A stretch of DNA of 64,000 bases from Monoplex corrugatus (taxonomy: Eukaryota > Mollusca > Gastropoda > Littorinimorpha > Ranellidae). The stretch is taken from assembly GCA_030674185.1 (NCBI GenBank), contig JAPXFY010000031.1:36445723-36509722 (forward strand), in the 5' to 3' direction. Positions within the stretch are counted from its first letter, which is position 1. Every line of letters starts with the position of its first letter. Below, one piece after another: positions 55,273-64,000 of this stretch. The notes under the pieces are model-generated. The model saw only the letters and a list, made by a program, of their open reading frames with translations, had not been told where the DNA came from and made no database searches. Position numbers and translations under genes: made by a program.

Positions 55273-55600
55273 TAAGTAAGTAAGCAAGCAAGCATGTAAG
55301 CAGGCAAGCAAGTGAGTGAGTGAGTAAATGAATAAGAAGTAAGTAGGTGAATAAACTAACAGACACACACACCTATACATCTGCTCTCAGATACATACAT
55401 ATATAAAGGCAATCAAATCTGGTTTTCTCTCACGAGGCCCAGCAGACAGGCTAGACAAAGTATGATAAAAGCATCTCATTTGCTAGTTAAATTAGGAATT
55501 GTGGAATTATTATACCTACCTAATATATACATAATGAAAAATGTGGCATGCCGGCAGTATATTTTAAGTGTTTCAGGACTGGTGTTCTTGAAAGGATATC

Positions 55601-55678
55601 ATCATCATCAGGTGCCTTGCCGCATGGCGCTGGCAATTATGGACTTCCATCTGTCTCTATCTCTTGTTGCCCCCAAAA
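55601..55678 (-). repeat. RTE-like LINE 3' tail, solo
   Basis: (CATCAT)n then CAGGTGCCTTGCCGCATGGC...CTCTTGTTGCCCCC, the complement of the LINE 3' end. It abuts the CR1/L2-like LINE. Confidence 0.8.
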
Positions 55679-56825
55679 GCCAAAAGTGTCGACACTTAAT
55701 GACTTTAGGCCTGTTGCACTGACCTCCATTGTGATGAAGGTCTTCGAAAGAATTGTCCTGCAAAACCAGCAACTGACCATCTTCTTGATCCCCTGTAGTT
55801 CGCATACAGGGCAAACAGATCAGTGAACGATGCGGTCTCTCTTCTCATGCACACTACCTTCTATAACACATTGACTCTCCCAAAACATACACACGCATTC
55901 TTTTTGTCTGTTTTAGCTCAGCTTTCAACACAATCATCCCAGCTAAATTACACACAAAACTCTCAGACCTCAAATGTGCATGTGGATCACAGACTTTCTA
56001 TCCAATAGGAAACAGGTCGTGAAAGTGAACGGCATCCATTCCTCCCCCCTCACTCTGAGCACTGGTGCTCCTCAGGGCTGTGTCTTGTCGGCCCTTTTGT
56101 TCATTCTGTACACGAACGATTGCCGCTCATCAAGTGACACAGTCAAGTAGGCTACTTTTAAGTTCTCTGATGATACCACGGTAGAGGGCCTGATCAACAA
56201 CGGCGACGAGTCCGTATACTTCAACTTGTTAGATGGTGTGATAGTAACAATCTGGAACTCAATGCTGTGAAAACAAAGGAAATGATTGTGGACACCAGAA
56301 GATCCAAGACCCCTGTCACTCCCCTTGTGATTAAGGGAGAGACCGTAGAAGCTGTAGAAACATTCATGATTCAAGATTCTAGGTACGACGATATTGAGCT
56401 CGTTGAAGTGGGAATAAAACACCAACAACATTGTATCAAAATCCCAACAAAGACTGTTCTTCCTCCACCAGCTCAAAAGTTCGGTGTTAGTCAAAATAAT
56501 TATACTCGTGCAGTTCTACCGGGCAGTGATTGAGAGCGTACTAACCTTTTCGATCGCTGCCTGGTATGGCGCCCTTCCCGCAGCCGAGAGGAAGAGGCTC
56601 AATAGCACAGACATCTAAGATGTAGTAGACTGCGCGCCTGTCTGCGAGCGTTGAGGCGAAATGGCCCCACCGCTAGCAGCAAGTGGCTGTCATTTTGGGG
56701 ACCTACCAGCGCTCAGCTGTCTGTTGTTAACTATACGATGTGTAAATGAGTGACGGACAGAGGGGAAAGCCAGGCTGTACAGTTTAAACAATTTTTTTAA
56801 AGAAATCTCCGTTGACCCATTATTA

Positions 56826-56998
56826 GCGTGCGTGTGGTGAGTGTGTGTGCGTGTGTGTATTTGTGTGTGCGCGCGAGTGCATGCGTATGCGTGTGTGTTT
56901 GTGTGCGTATGTGTAAAGTTTGGCTCTCTCTTCCGCATACACACACACACACACCCCACGCACAGGCACGCGCGCACACACACACGCACGCACACACG

Positions 56999-57056
<58 letters not shown>
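56826..57056. repeat. GT-rich then CA-rich microsatellite pair
   Basis: GTGTGCG/GTAT runs (56826-56915) and CA/CACG runs (56940-57056), roughly inverted, inside the P-like element. Confidence 0.93.
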
Positions 57057-57057
<1 letters not shown>

Positions 57058-57525
57058 ACAAACACAGAGATTCACGATTCACGTATTATGATATTTATTC
57101 TGAAAAAGATCAAAGTCTCTTACTTAAGGGGGAACACGGGCTTAACAGCAAATGTAAATGAACGAAGAAAAGTGGGGTATGCGTCCTGACCCATAAACGA
57201 ACTACTCTGACAATCATAACAAATCAGATCAAAGAAATTGACCGCAGCAAGCATCAACATTAAACATTTAACACATTTATGATATGTATTCTGATCAGTC
57301 CTATTTAGGTGTATGTGACCAGATTACAAACAGTAGACGCCATACTCTACAACATGAGTAAATTCAATCTGACACTGTAAAGACTATGGATTAATTAATG
57401 TAACATTTTGGCTGAAGATGTTTTTCTCTGCAGTATTTTACTCTGAAATTTCTTAAAGCTGAACAACACAACAAGAATTGCACTTTGTCTTTCTGTGATG
57501 TTTTCCATAAACGACAAATATTCAC

Positions 57526-57526
<1 letters not shown>

Positions 57527-57579
<53 letters not shown>

Positions 57580-57602
57580 GAGAGAGAGAGAGAGAGAGAG
57601 AC
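57527..57602. repeat. (GA)n microsatellite
   Basis: GA run with GGAGAGAAG interruption. Confidence 0.95.
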
Positions 57603-57895
57603 TGATATGCACATGGGCATATTTAGTTTACTGGTTTTCATCATTTTATGTGGTGAAACAGCACAGAGAGCTTTTTTAGTCTATCATCAAACCCATATTC
57701 ATCACAGTCGTCATAAGGTCATAATGCTACTGCAACTCTCTCTCTCTCTCTCTCTCTCTCACTAAATGATAAAGTTTCCAAGTCTCTGTCCTTCTCTTCC
57801 GTGTTAGTATTGTATTTCGTGAACATTGCCTTTGTATTAACAACAAAATTAATGATGACAGTAGTGATAATATTTCCTTCATATTTTATATAGAG

Positions 57896-57896
<1 letters not shown>

Positions 57897-57942
<46 letters not shown>

Positions 57943-58021
57943 TCACACACACACACACACACACATACACACACACACACGCACGCACATAACACACACA
58001 CTCACACACACGCATGCACAC
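57897..58021. repeat. (CT)n-(CA)n microsatellite
   Basis: CT run followed by CA/CACG run; a short (CT)n also lies at 57738-57760. Confidence 0.95.
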
Positions 58022-58031
58022 AACTTAACTA

Positions 58032-58102
58032 TGAAACGATCTCCCTTTTCTTTTTCTGTTTGAACAGCCCCATGCCACACAAAAGGTTCCAGACATTTCT
58101 GT
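58032..58102 (-). pseudogene. Broken copy of THAP first coding exon
   Basis: AGAAATGTCTGGAACC to CGTTTCAT matches 50900-50970 at roughly 88% by eye. It reads MSGTFCVAWGCSNRKRK, then GRSFHS and a stop. Both Cys ligands are kept. The donor ATCG|GTAAGC has become ATAG|TTAAGT, so the exon can no longer splice as in the gene. Located inside the P-like element. Confidence 0.85.
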
Positions 58103-58285
58103 ACCTCATATGGCAAAGTATTTGATATTACCAAAAAGCTCAAAACATGATCTTTGCGAGCATACTATTTTCAAATAAGAACTTCCAACATGTATACGCA
58201 TCGCTACGACAAGAACAATGCCAGACGCATGCTCACGTCCCAGCGGTAACTGTACTGTGCTGTACTGAAGTCTAAAGGAACCTTT

Positions 58286-58307
58286 AAACTCTCTCTCTCT
58301 CTCCTCA

Positions 58308-58347
<40 letters not shown>

Positions 58348-58374
58348 CGAGCGAGAAAGAGAGAGAGTGAGTGA

Positions 58375-58405
<31 letters not shown>

Positions 58406-58410
58406 CAGTC
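58286..58410. repeat. (CT)n-(CA)n and (GA)n microsatellites
   Basis: CT, CA, then GA/GT runs. Confidence 0.94.
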
Positions 58411-59069
58411 AATTTAGATGGTAAAGTTTATAATAACTCGTGAATTCCCATGCCTGGTACCTAGCAGACAGTTTATCAAGGAAGATAGTGCAGACCTAAC
58501 ACTTGGCATTGGAATCTCCTGGTCAGGGGGGTCACTTTATTCCGTTAACAGTTAAAGCTTCATGTGTAAAGCTACACCAACTAAACAGACTCTGTCCCTT
58601 TGCTAAAATCTTCTGCTAAGCAGTACTGGTAGTTGTACCCGATATTTGTTTTAACAGTGAAACTCGTTTTTCAGTCAAATAAACACGCCGGTCATTACTA
58701 AATTGTATTACGCCCAGCTGGTCCTCGTCAGATGGTGGCGCGATGGGGCCACTCGCAGACAGGCGTGCGCAGTCTATATCTTAGATGTCTGTGCTCAATA
58801 GAGTAGTCCGGACCACCTCGAAAATTATTGGGACCACTTTGGAGCCCCTTGAGTCCATCTATGTCAAAAGAATGGAAAAGGAGGTCAAATCCATTGCGGC
58901 CGACGAGGGCCATCCGGCAAATATTTTCTTCTCCCCCCTCCCTTCCTGTAAACGATTCAGGTCCTTTAATTTAAGGCCAGGACAAGGCGGTTCAGCAACA
59001 GCTTCTATGTGAAGACGGCCGTGACACTGTCCTTACTTTGACTTGTTCACGTGAGATGTGCCGGTGTAA

Positions 59070-59205
59070 CACGCGGAATTTACTCCCCAAGCCAAATTTA
59101 CTCCGGAGAAAAAAACGCGTAACGCAGTTTTTACTCCCTTCACGAGAAAAGTACTCCCCGCACACACGCCAGAATTACTCCCATGCGAGATTTTACTCCC
59201 TTCCA
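59070..59205 (+). repeat. Iterated TTTACTCCC motif
   Basis: (A/T)TTACTCCC or TACTCCCC occurs six times in 130 bp with varying 13-20 bp spacers. Function unknown. Confidence 0.7.
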
Positions 59206-59329
59206 TTCGACAGACCGTGCCGTGACGCCCAGACTCAGCCAGCGAGCCGACCTCGTTCATCTGCACTGCGCGAAACTTCATGTACCGGTATACCGTTTAT
59301 TCTGGCCTACCGTTGGCTTAACACACGTG

Positions 59330-59330
<1 letters not shown>

Positions 59331-59373
<43 letters not shown>

Positions 59374-59590
59374 TAATCTGTCACGGAAAGACGATACGAA
59401 TTTATTTCCGACTGATAGAAGTAGTGAGTGTAATCTTCCACACAGTGAGAGGCAGGGAGGGAGGGAGAGAGAGGGAGAGCACGCCAGCATGCACAAACCG
59501 ACACAGACACAAACGCATGTACACCCGTCTGCACACATACACACACGCGCGCGAGCGTGCACATACACATACACACGCACGCGCGCATCT
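59331..59590. repeat. (GT)n and CA/CG-rich microsatellites
   Basis: GT run 59331-59369; GAGG/GAGA and CACGCGCG runs 59455-59590. Confidence 0.9.
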
Positions 59591-60545
59591 TTCACAGATT
59601 GCACATAGGCTTCAATGTCAATGGAAGCACGGAATTGATCTTTTTTAAAAACTTTTTCCCACATATTTTCAGTTAGGTTAATGTAGCATTGCAGCTATTA
59701 AAGAGTAGACCACAATAAACTAAAATAAATAAATAAAAAAAAACAATAAAAAAACCCAACAGAGTACACAATGGTAACATACAATACTGTTGTACACAGT
59801 CTATAACTGTATCAAACCAGGATAATAGCCCTCTAGTGTGTCAAACTGAGATAACAGTGTTCAGTGATAATACATGTAGATCTAATATCCAAAAGTAATT
59901 GTTTTTCTTACACACATTTGGTCTACAACTTATTGTACTCATCATTATGGATTGACATGTTTGTAAGAAAAACTCTAAATTTATCCAGGTATCATGAAAA
60001 TGCCAACTGGAAATAGATCTCAACATTGCTGACATATCAAATAATATAGTAGGTTTTGCTTTTTCTGACCAGTTTGATCCCAATTCATGAATGAAATGTG
60101 TGTTCAAATCAACTGCAACGGTCCATGTGTTTTCAAGTCTTTTGTAGGAAACATTTGGTCACACACACGTACATTACATGGACAAACACAATCATGCACA
60201 CACGCATGCACACGTCTGCACAGCGCGCGCGCGCGTGCACACAAACACACACAGATATATAAATTCAATACACAAAATGTACATATGGCTTTCTGTGTAG
60301 TCTCACAGAATAATTAAGACGTTAAGTCAAGCATAACGCAAAACTAAGACAGACTTACCCTAAAGAAAACAACTACAATGAACACCACAGTAAGGAACAG
60401 CAATGTCTGTTGTATTTACACAATTAGTTATTTGATTCTAATCCACTCATCGCAGTACGTAAAATTGTCACATAAACACTCTCAAAATACGACAGAAGTT
60501 GTTTCAGTGAATATGTACACAACCAAGAAAGGAAAAGACGGCTTA
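59591..60545. other. No gene recognised
   Basis: AT-rich DNA; CA/CG run with GCGCGCGCGCG at 60190-60250. The minus ORF 59841-60107 (SWHFHDTWINLEFF...) could be part of a P-type transposase or chance; I could not decide. Confidence 0.4.
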
Positions 60546-61485
60546 CTGATGCTTAAACCAGACGTGAAAGTTTTGCGGATGAATTTCCGCCTGATGTGTA
60601 GGTTGTGTTGCTTTGTTAAATGGTGCATCCTGACATTTGTGTAAGTGTGTGTGACAAATTTGATGAGAAGAAAGATGTGTTTGATGTCAGTTTGTGTCCA
60701 GTAGGCCTACATGCCCAGCATATGTCCATCGACGGCCTAGAATGCTTTGCCTCCAACCTCTTGCAACACGGCATGGGATGGGACACCAGTAATACCAGTG
60801 CCTTAGGGAATCTTCTGACCAGTCACGCGGTACACATTTTGTGAAAGCCGTTCTATCATTTGGCAGACGTTGACGACATTATCTGACGGCTTTTGCAGAC
60901 TTCCTCTGTCCTTCTGAATGATCAGCCAGTGACTGAGTTGACTGCCATCCAACGCTTTTGTTGTCAAAGCCAACTGGCACTCAGGACAAGGCGTTCTCCT
61001 GGCTGCCATCTTGACCATGATAAAGCCAGCCTCTGTAAATAAACACAAGTCTGGGTTCTGTGAAAGGTTTTCTTTTTGACGCTGCTTTGCTGGAACCAGA
61101 ATCTGCCGTCTTGTAATCAAGACATCCTGACTGGTCTTCTACTGAAGTCTTCACCGCAGAAGCTGCAGACACTGTGGTCAGTACTGATGTGTGTTATCCA
61201 GCAGTATTGTGTTTCCAGTGACCACGGTGACGTCATGACGTATCACCAGACGTTTGTAAGAAGCAACAAAGTGCCTTGCTTTCCGGTTAAAGTTAAAACT
61301 TCCTGCTGCTCGAACAGCGCGGAAGAAAAGTTCCAAATGATCTTGGAAAAGTTATGCATGGGGAGATATTGCAGTGGTTTGTCCTGACACACAGCCTGTA
61401 CAAGATCTTCACAAATTAGACTGCAGCCTTAAATCCAAAGAAAGGTGTCCTTTTCGATCTAGCAAACATGATATTGCTGGCTATA
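60546..61485 (-). pseudogene. P-element/THAP9-type transposase, decayed C-terminal part
   Basis: Motifs in minus-strand order: RSKRTPFFGFKAAV; QDHLELFFRAVRAAG (61345-61302), the QDHLE..FG.iR signature with acidic residues of the active-site region; AGFIMVKMAARRTPCPECQL, the yiaGfi..K...C..C motif; LIIQKDRGSLQKPS, the k.GGL..PS motif; then DIKHIFLLIKFVTHTYTNVR and HIRRKFIRKTF at the end. This order fits the C-terminal half of P-type transposases. Several stops and shifts. The N-terminal half is missing and no inverted repeats were found. The plus-strand ORFs here are shadows. Confidence 0.8.
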
Positions 61486-61486
61486 T

Positions 61487-61530
61487 ACTACTACTACTAC
61501 TATCATTATTATTATTATTATTATTATTTA
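61487..61530. repeat. (ACT)n-(ATT)n microsatellite
   Basis: CTACTACTACTACTATCATTATTATT run. Confidence 0.94.
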
Positions 61531-61917
61531 TAAGGTGCCAAATCTTGGTTCAAGAATCAAATTAAGGCGCACACACTCACCAAAGCATTTGCCAGCAACG
61601 ATGAAACCTCTAGGGCACAAAGCACACGCAAACTGAGAGGGTGGGGATGGGGGGTGGGCGGGAGGTAGACAGGAGGGGAATAAGGTGTGTCACTTGTGAC
61701 CCAAGCCGTCATCCTTCTCTGTCTCACACACAAGATACTGAGTTAGGATACACTCAAACCTGTTCGGCAAATGACACTTGACCCAAGTTGTCATATTCTC
61801 TATCACCACGCACGCACACACACACTGCTCCAACAATTTTTTATCTGTCACTGGAGTCACATAATTGAAGACATGGTCCAAAAAAGACATGGTTTGTTCT
61901 TCCGTCTCAAGTATCTA
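61531..61917. other. No gene recognised
   Basis: GGTGGGGATGGGGGGTGGGCGGG near 61640 is G-rich. No coding motif. Confidence 0.4.
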
Positions 61918-62044
61918 TTATTATTATTATTATTATGAACATTTAGTACGCCTAATCAAATTAATGCCCTAGGCGTTTACAATGGCAAAACATATAACCA
62001 GAATCACAAGCACACACACCCACAGAAGCACCCACACACACACA

Positions 62045-62076
<32 letters not shown>

Positions 62077-62530
62077 GCATGACATGCAAATACAATGACA
62101 CATTGACACTAAGACACTATAATGTCACCATTACATTACATGGGGGGAAGGGGGCAGAGATTACCAGTTTTGGGAAACAGGTAAGTTTTGAGGGAGCGTT
62201 TGAATGTGGACAGAGAGGGTGAGTATCTAAGAGAGCGAGGTAACTGATTCCAGATGGTTGAAGCTTGATAGGAAAAAGAACGCTGCCCAAACCTTTTAGT
62301 GCGGACTATGGGGATACTATAGAGACGGGTATCAGATGAGGACCGCAAAGCTCGAGATGGCGTGTAGAGATGTAACAGATGGGTGAGATACTCAGGACAG
62401 GAAGACTCAATAGATTTGAAGCAGAGGCAGGCAATCTTGTAGGATATTCTTTGCTGAACAGGGAGCCAGTGGAGAGAACAGGGTGCTTTCATTCTTCTGG
62501 CGATTTTGTATCTTGAATTCAATACACGAA
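61918..62530 (-). mobile_element. CR1/L2-like LINE C-terminal fragment
   Basis: A minus ORF of 128 codons: LHWLPVQQRISYKIACLCFK, SCPEYLTHLLHLYTPSRALR, FGQRSFSYQASTIWNQLPRS, STFKRSLKTYLF. This is the well-known C-terminus of CR1/L2-type LINEs (LHWLPV..RI.yKi, RSfsy.aP..WN.LP). A 3' untranslated region with a CA run follows to an (ATT)n tail at 61918-61936. 5'-truncated. Confidence 0.9.
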
Positions 62531-63344
62531 ACAGAGTGTCATCCAGTCTGATGAATATAACTGTCGCCCGACAGTTCCCAAACTCCTACAGCAGAAAACT
62601 ACCTCAACAAAATTCTGGTGCGTTTGCGACACTGGTACTGATAGTCTGAGCAGCAAGTTTTACCTTAATTTTTAGATTCCACCAAGAAAGATAAGAAGAT
62701 GTCAGTCTATTTGTCAAATGTAGGCCCTTTTGTTCCTGAATGTCATGGAGTTCTCCTGAAATTTCCCCTGGTGATGTTTTTTTTACTTGTCTCTAAGCAG
62801 GACACACATATCAAAGGTGTTGTGTAACAAATTTAGCATGTGGCAAATATCCAACAAAACATACACATTATGGCCATTGCCACCTGGGTGAGGACAACCG
62901 GAATCAAGATTCTTTTGATCCCTACAAACGCCAAGCTCTTTGAGTTTGGACAGGTGATAGGATGGACCATGACAAGACACTGCTTGACTAGACTGACTCT
63001 CTCTGAACCTGACAATCCATGGATAAGAAAAAAAATATCCAACGGAGGCTTTCCATGAATCGTTTACAGCCACAAGCATGAAGACAAGTGCTTCAGTGAT
63101 ATGTCAAACAGTGGTATTGTCAACAGTATTGGTCCCAACATCCACTGATCCCATCATCTTCTCACCATCCCACAGTTAATGTTTTCTGATCGCATTTCAA
63201 CCACTATTAATGAATACATCCCTTTTCCAGCTGCTTTGGCTTTTTCAACTTTCTTCTTCAGTGTACCCAAAATTTCTGAACTGAACCCAGCTTCCTCATC
63301 GACACCATTGTACTATCTCCAGGTAATACTGACGAATGGCATAT
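62531..63344. other. No gene recognised
   Basis: Overlapping ORFs on both strands at 62783-63079; the plus one reads ANIQQNIHIMAIATWVRTTG. I recognise neither. No repeat signature. Confidence 0.4.
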
Positions 63345-63346
63345 TA

Positions 63347-64000
63347 CAGGGTGTTTCAAAAAGAATACGCCAAAATCATCACGTGATGTGTCAAAAACGA
63401 AAAAAATTACAAACCTCTAGCATGAACACATGTGTTGTATATACATTCAAGTTTCATTTCATGTTTTATAAGTGCTCAATGTGGCCACCACCGGCAGCGC
63501 GGACAACATCAAGCCGATATGAGAATTCCTCCCAAACGCGCCTCAGCATGTCACGGTCCACCGTGTTGATTGCAGCTGTTATTCGATCTTTCAAGTCATC
63601 GATACTTGCTGGAAGTGGTGGAACATAAACTTGGTCTTTAACATACCCCCACAAGAAAAAGTCACACACAGTGAGGTCCGGGGATCTGGCAGGCCAAGCA
63701 CAGAGAGCAAGGTCTTTAGCACCTCTCCTCCCAATCCATCGCTGAGGCACGTTTTCATTCAGATAAGCTCTAACCCCGAGATGCCAATGGGGTGGTGCTC
63801 CATCTTGCTGAAAAATGAAGTCATTCGAATCTGCTTGCAGTAAAGTGAATAGCCAGTTTTGGAGCATTTCGAGATAGGTTTGTCCTGTAACGGTGTTTCC
63901 TTCAAAGAAAAAGGGACCATAGACCTTGTCTTGAGACACAGCACAGAAGACGTTCACTTTAGGGGAATCTCTTTCATGCTCAACAGTTTCATGTGGGTGA
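63347..64000 (-). mobile_element. mariner-family transposon, 3' part (cut by window end)
   Basis: Right end CAGGGTGTTTCAAAAAGAA directly follows a TA (63345-63346), the mariner target. The transposase lies inside on the minus strand; the other end is outside the window. Confidence 0.85.
63466..64000 (-). CDS. mariner-family transposase, C-terminal half, partial
   Basis: An open frame running off the window: VNVFCAVSQDKVYGPFFFEG, YLEMLQNWLF, FIFQQDGAPPHWHLGVRAYL, WPARSPDLTVCDFFLWGYVK, then LKDRITAAINTV and GGGHIEHL at the end. The Asp of FQQDGAPPH and the Asp of RSPDLT..DFFLWG are catalytic-core residues of the DDE/D fold in IS630-Tc1-mariner enzymes. No stop or frameshift in 178 codons, which is rare here, so this copy is young. 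It cuts and pastes DNA at TA in the nucleus. The first catalytic Asp and the helix-turn-helix are outside the window. Confidence 0.9.
   Translation of the reverse strand, partial: HPHETVEHERDSPKVNVFCAVSQDKVYGPFFFEGNTVTGQTYLEMLQNWLFTLLQADSNDFIFQQDGAPPHWHLGVRAYLNENVPQRWIGRRGAKDLALCAWPARSPDLTVCDFFLWGYVKDQVYVPPLPASIDDLKDRITAAINTVDRDMLRRVWEEFSYRLDVVRAAGGGHIEHL

Larger units (their letters stand above)
56606..58793 (-). mobile_element. P-superfamily-like DNA transposon (2188 bp), non-autonomous
   Basis: Begins CACAGACATCTAAGAT and ends with its complement. The inverted repeats extend about 42 bp with small indels (both contain ACTGCGC...GCCTGTCTGCGAG). Flanked by the 8-bp direct duplication CTCAATAG (56598-56605, 58794-58801). 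CA...TG termini with an 8-bp duplication are typical of P-type elements, and the element carries a THAP-exon copy, THAP being the DNA-binding domain of P transposases. The rest is microsatellite and AT-rich DNA; no catalytic region. Confidence 0.8.
55679..59015 (+). mobile_element. CR1/L2-like LINE, split by a P-like element
   Basis: Left part 55679-56605: LNDFRPVALTSIVMKVFERI, VDNAVSLL-like and SSAFNTIIP blocks, [25 protein letters not shown] (for FADDT) and FYRAVIESVLTFSIAAWYG. Right part 58794-59015: LNRVVRTTSKIIGTTLEPLE, IAADEGHPAN, LPSCKRFRSFN. These are the RT and C-terminal motifs of CR1/L2-type LINEs. Several frameshifts and stops. Excising 56606-58793 plus one 8-bp duplicate restores KRLN-RVVRTT in frame. 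Confidence 0.9.

Noticed and set aside
56690..57189. Multiple ORFs on both strands
   Set aside because: GT/CA microsatellite translations inside the P-like element.
60620..60844. 74-codon plus-strand ORF
   Set aside because: Minus-strand frames match the C-terminal end of a P-type transposase better.

Overview
This is eukaryotic DNA. It has multi-exon minus-strand genes with GT-AG introns, long CA/GA/TA microsatellites, minisatellites with 28-41 bp units, and a dense layer of retroposons and DNA transposons. There are no operons or ribosome binding sites. The mix (RTE-like, CR1/L2-like and Penelope-like elements; piggyBac-, P- and mariner-type transposons; tRNA-derived SINEs; C2H2 fingers attached to acidic IKxEP-rich exons) suits a marine invertebrate. 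A mollusc is my best guess, by inference only.

Host-like coding content is small and all on the minus strand. (1) Zinc-finger unit B: a short ATG exon at 36.8 kb, an acidic exon with SUMO-consensus motifs at 29.8-30.7 kb, and a seven-finger exon at 21.4-22.0 kb. (2) Zinc-finger unit A: an acidic SUMO-motif exon at 15.7-16.4 kb and a ten-finger exon at 11.3-12.3 kb. Both units use the same intron phases (1, then 0). I found no private first exon for A, so both may use the 36.8 kb exon. (3) A THAP-domain gene at 47.65-51.0 kb with four exons and one apparent frameshift.

The rest is mobile or repetitive. Four TTAA-bounded (piggyBac-type) insertions lie at 142-1207, 24492-25568, 41678-43858 and 45294-46382. 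Three are about 1.07-1.09 kb, and each keeps only the N-terminal part of a transposase gene. A further 12 short fold-back elements also end in TTAA, many with a second palindrome nested at a central TTAA. A 2.19 kb element with long inverted repeats and an 8-bp target duplication (56606-58793) sits inside a CR1/L2-like LINE and carries a broken copy of the THAP gene's first coding exon. A decayed P-element/THAP9-type transposase lies 2 kb away (60.5-61.5 kb). A 1.26 kb inverted-repeat element interrupts a 40-bp minisatellite at 33.7-34.9 kb, and an RTE-like LINE interrupts another minisatellite at 37.8-40.6 kb. The window ends inside a mariner-family transposon.

Several insertions can be dated relative to one another because paralogous empty sites, or a restored reading frame, are present in the same window. 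These nested cases are the best supported claims here. Exon joins, gene functions and taxon are inference.
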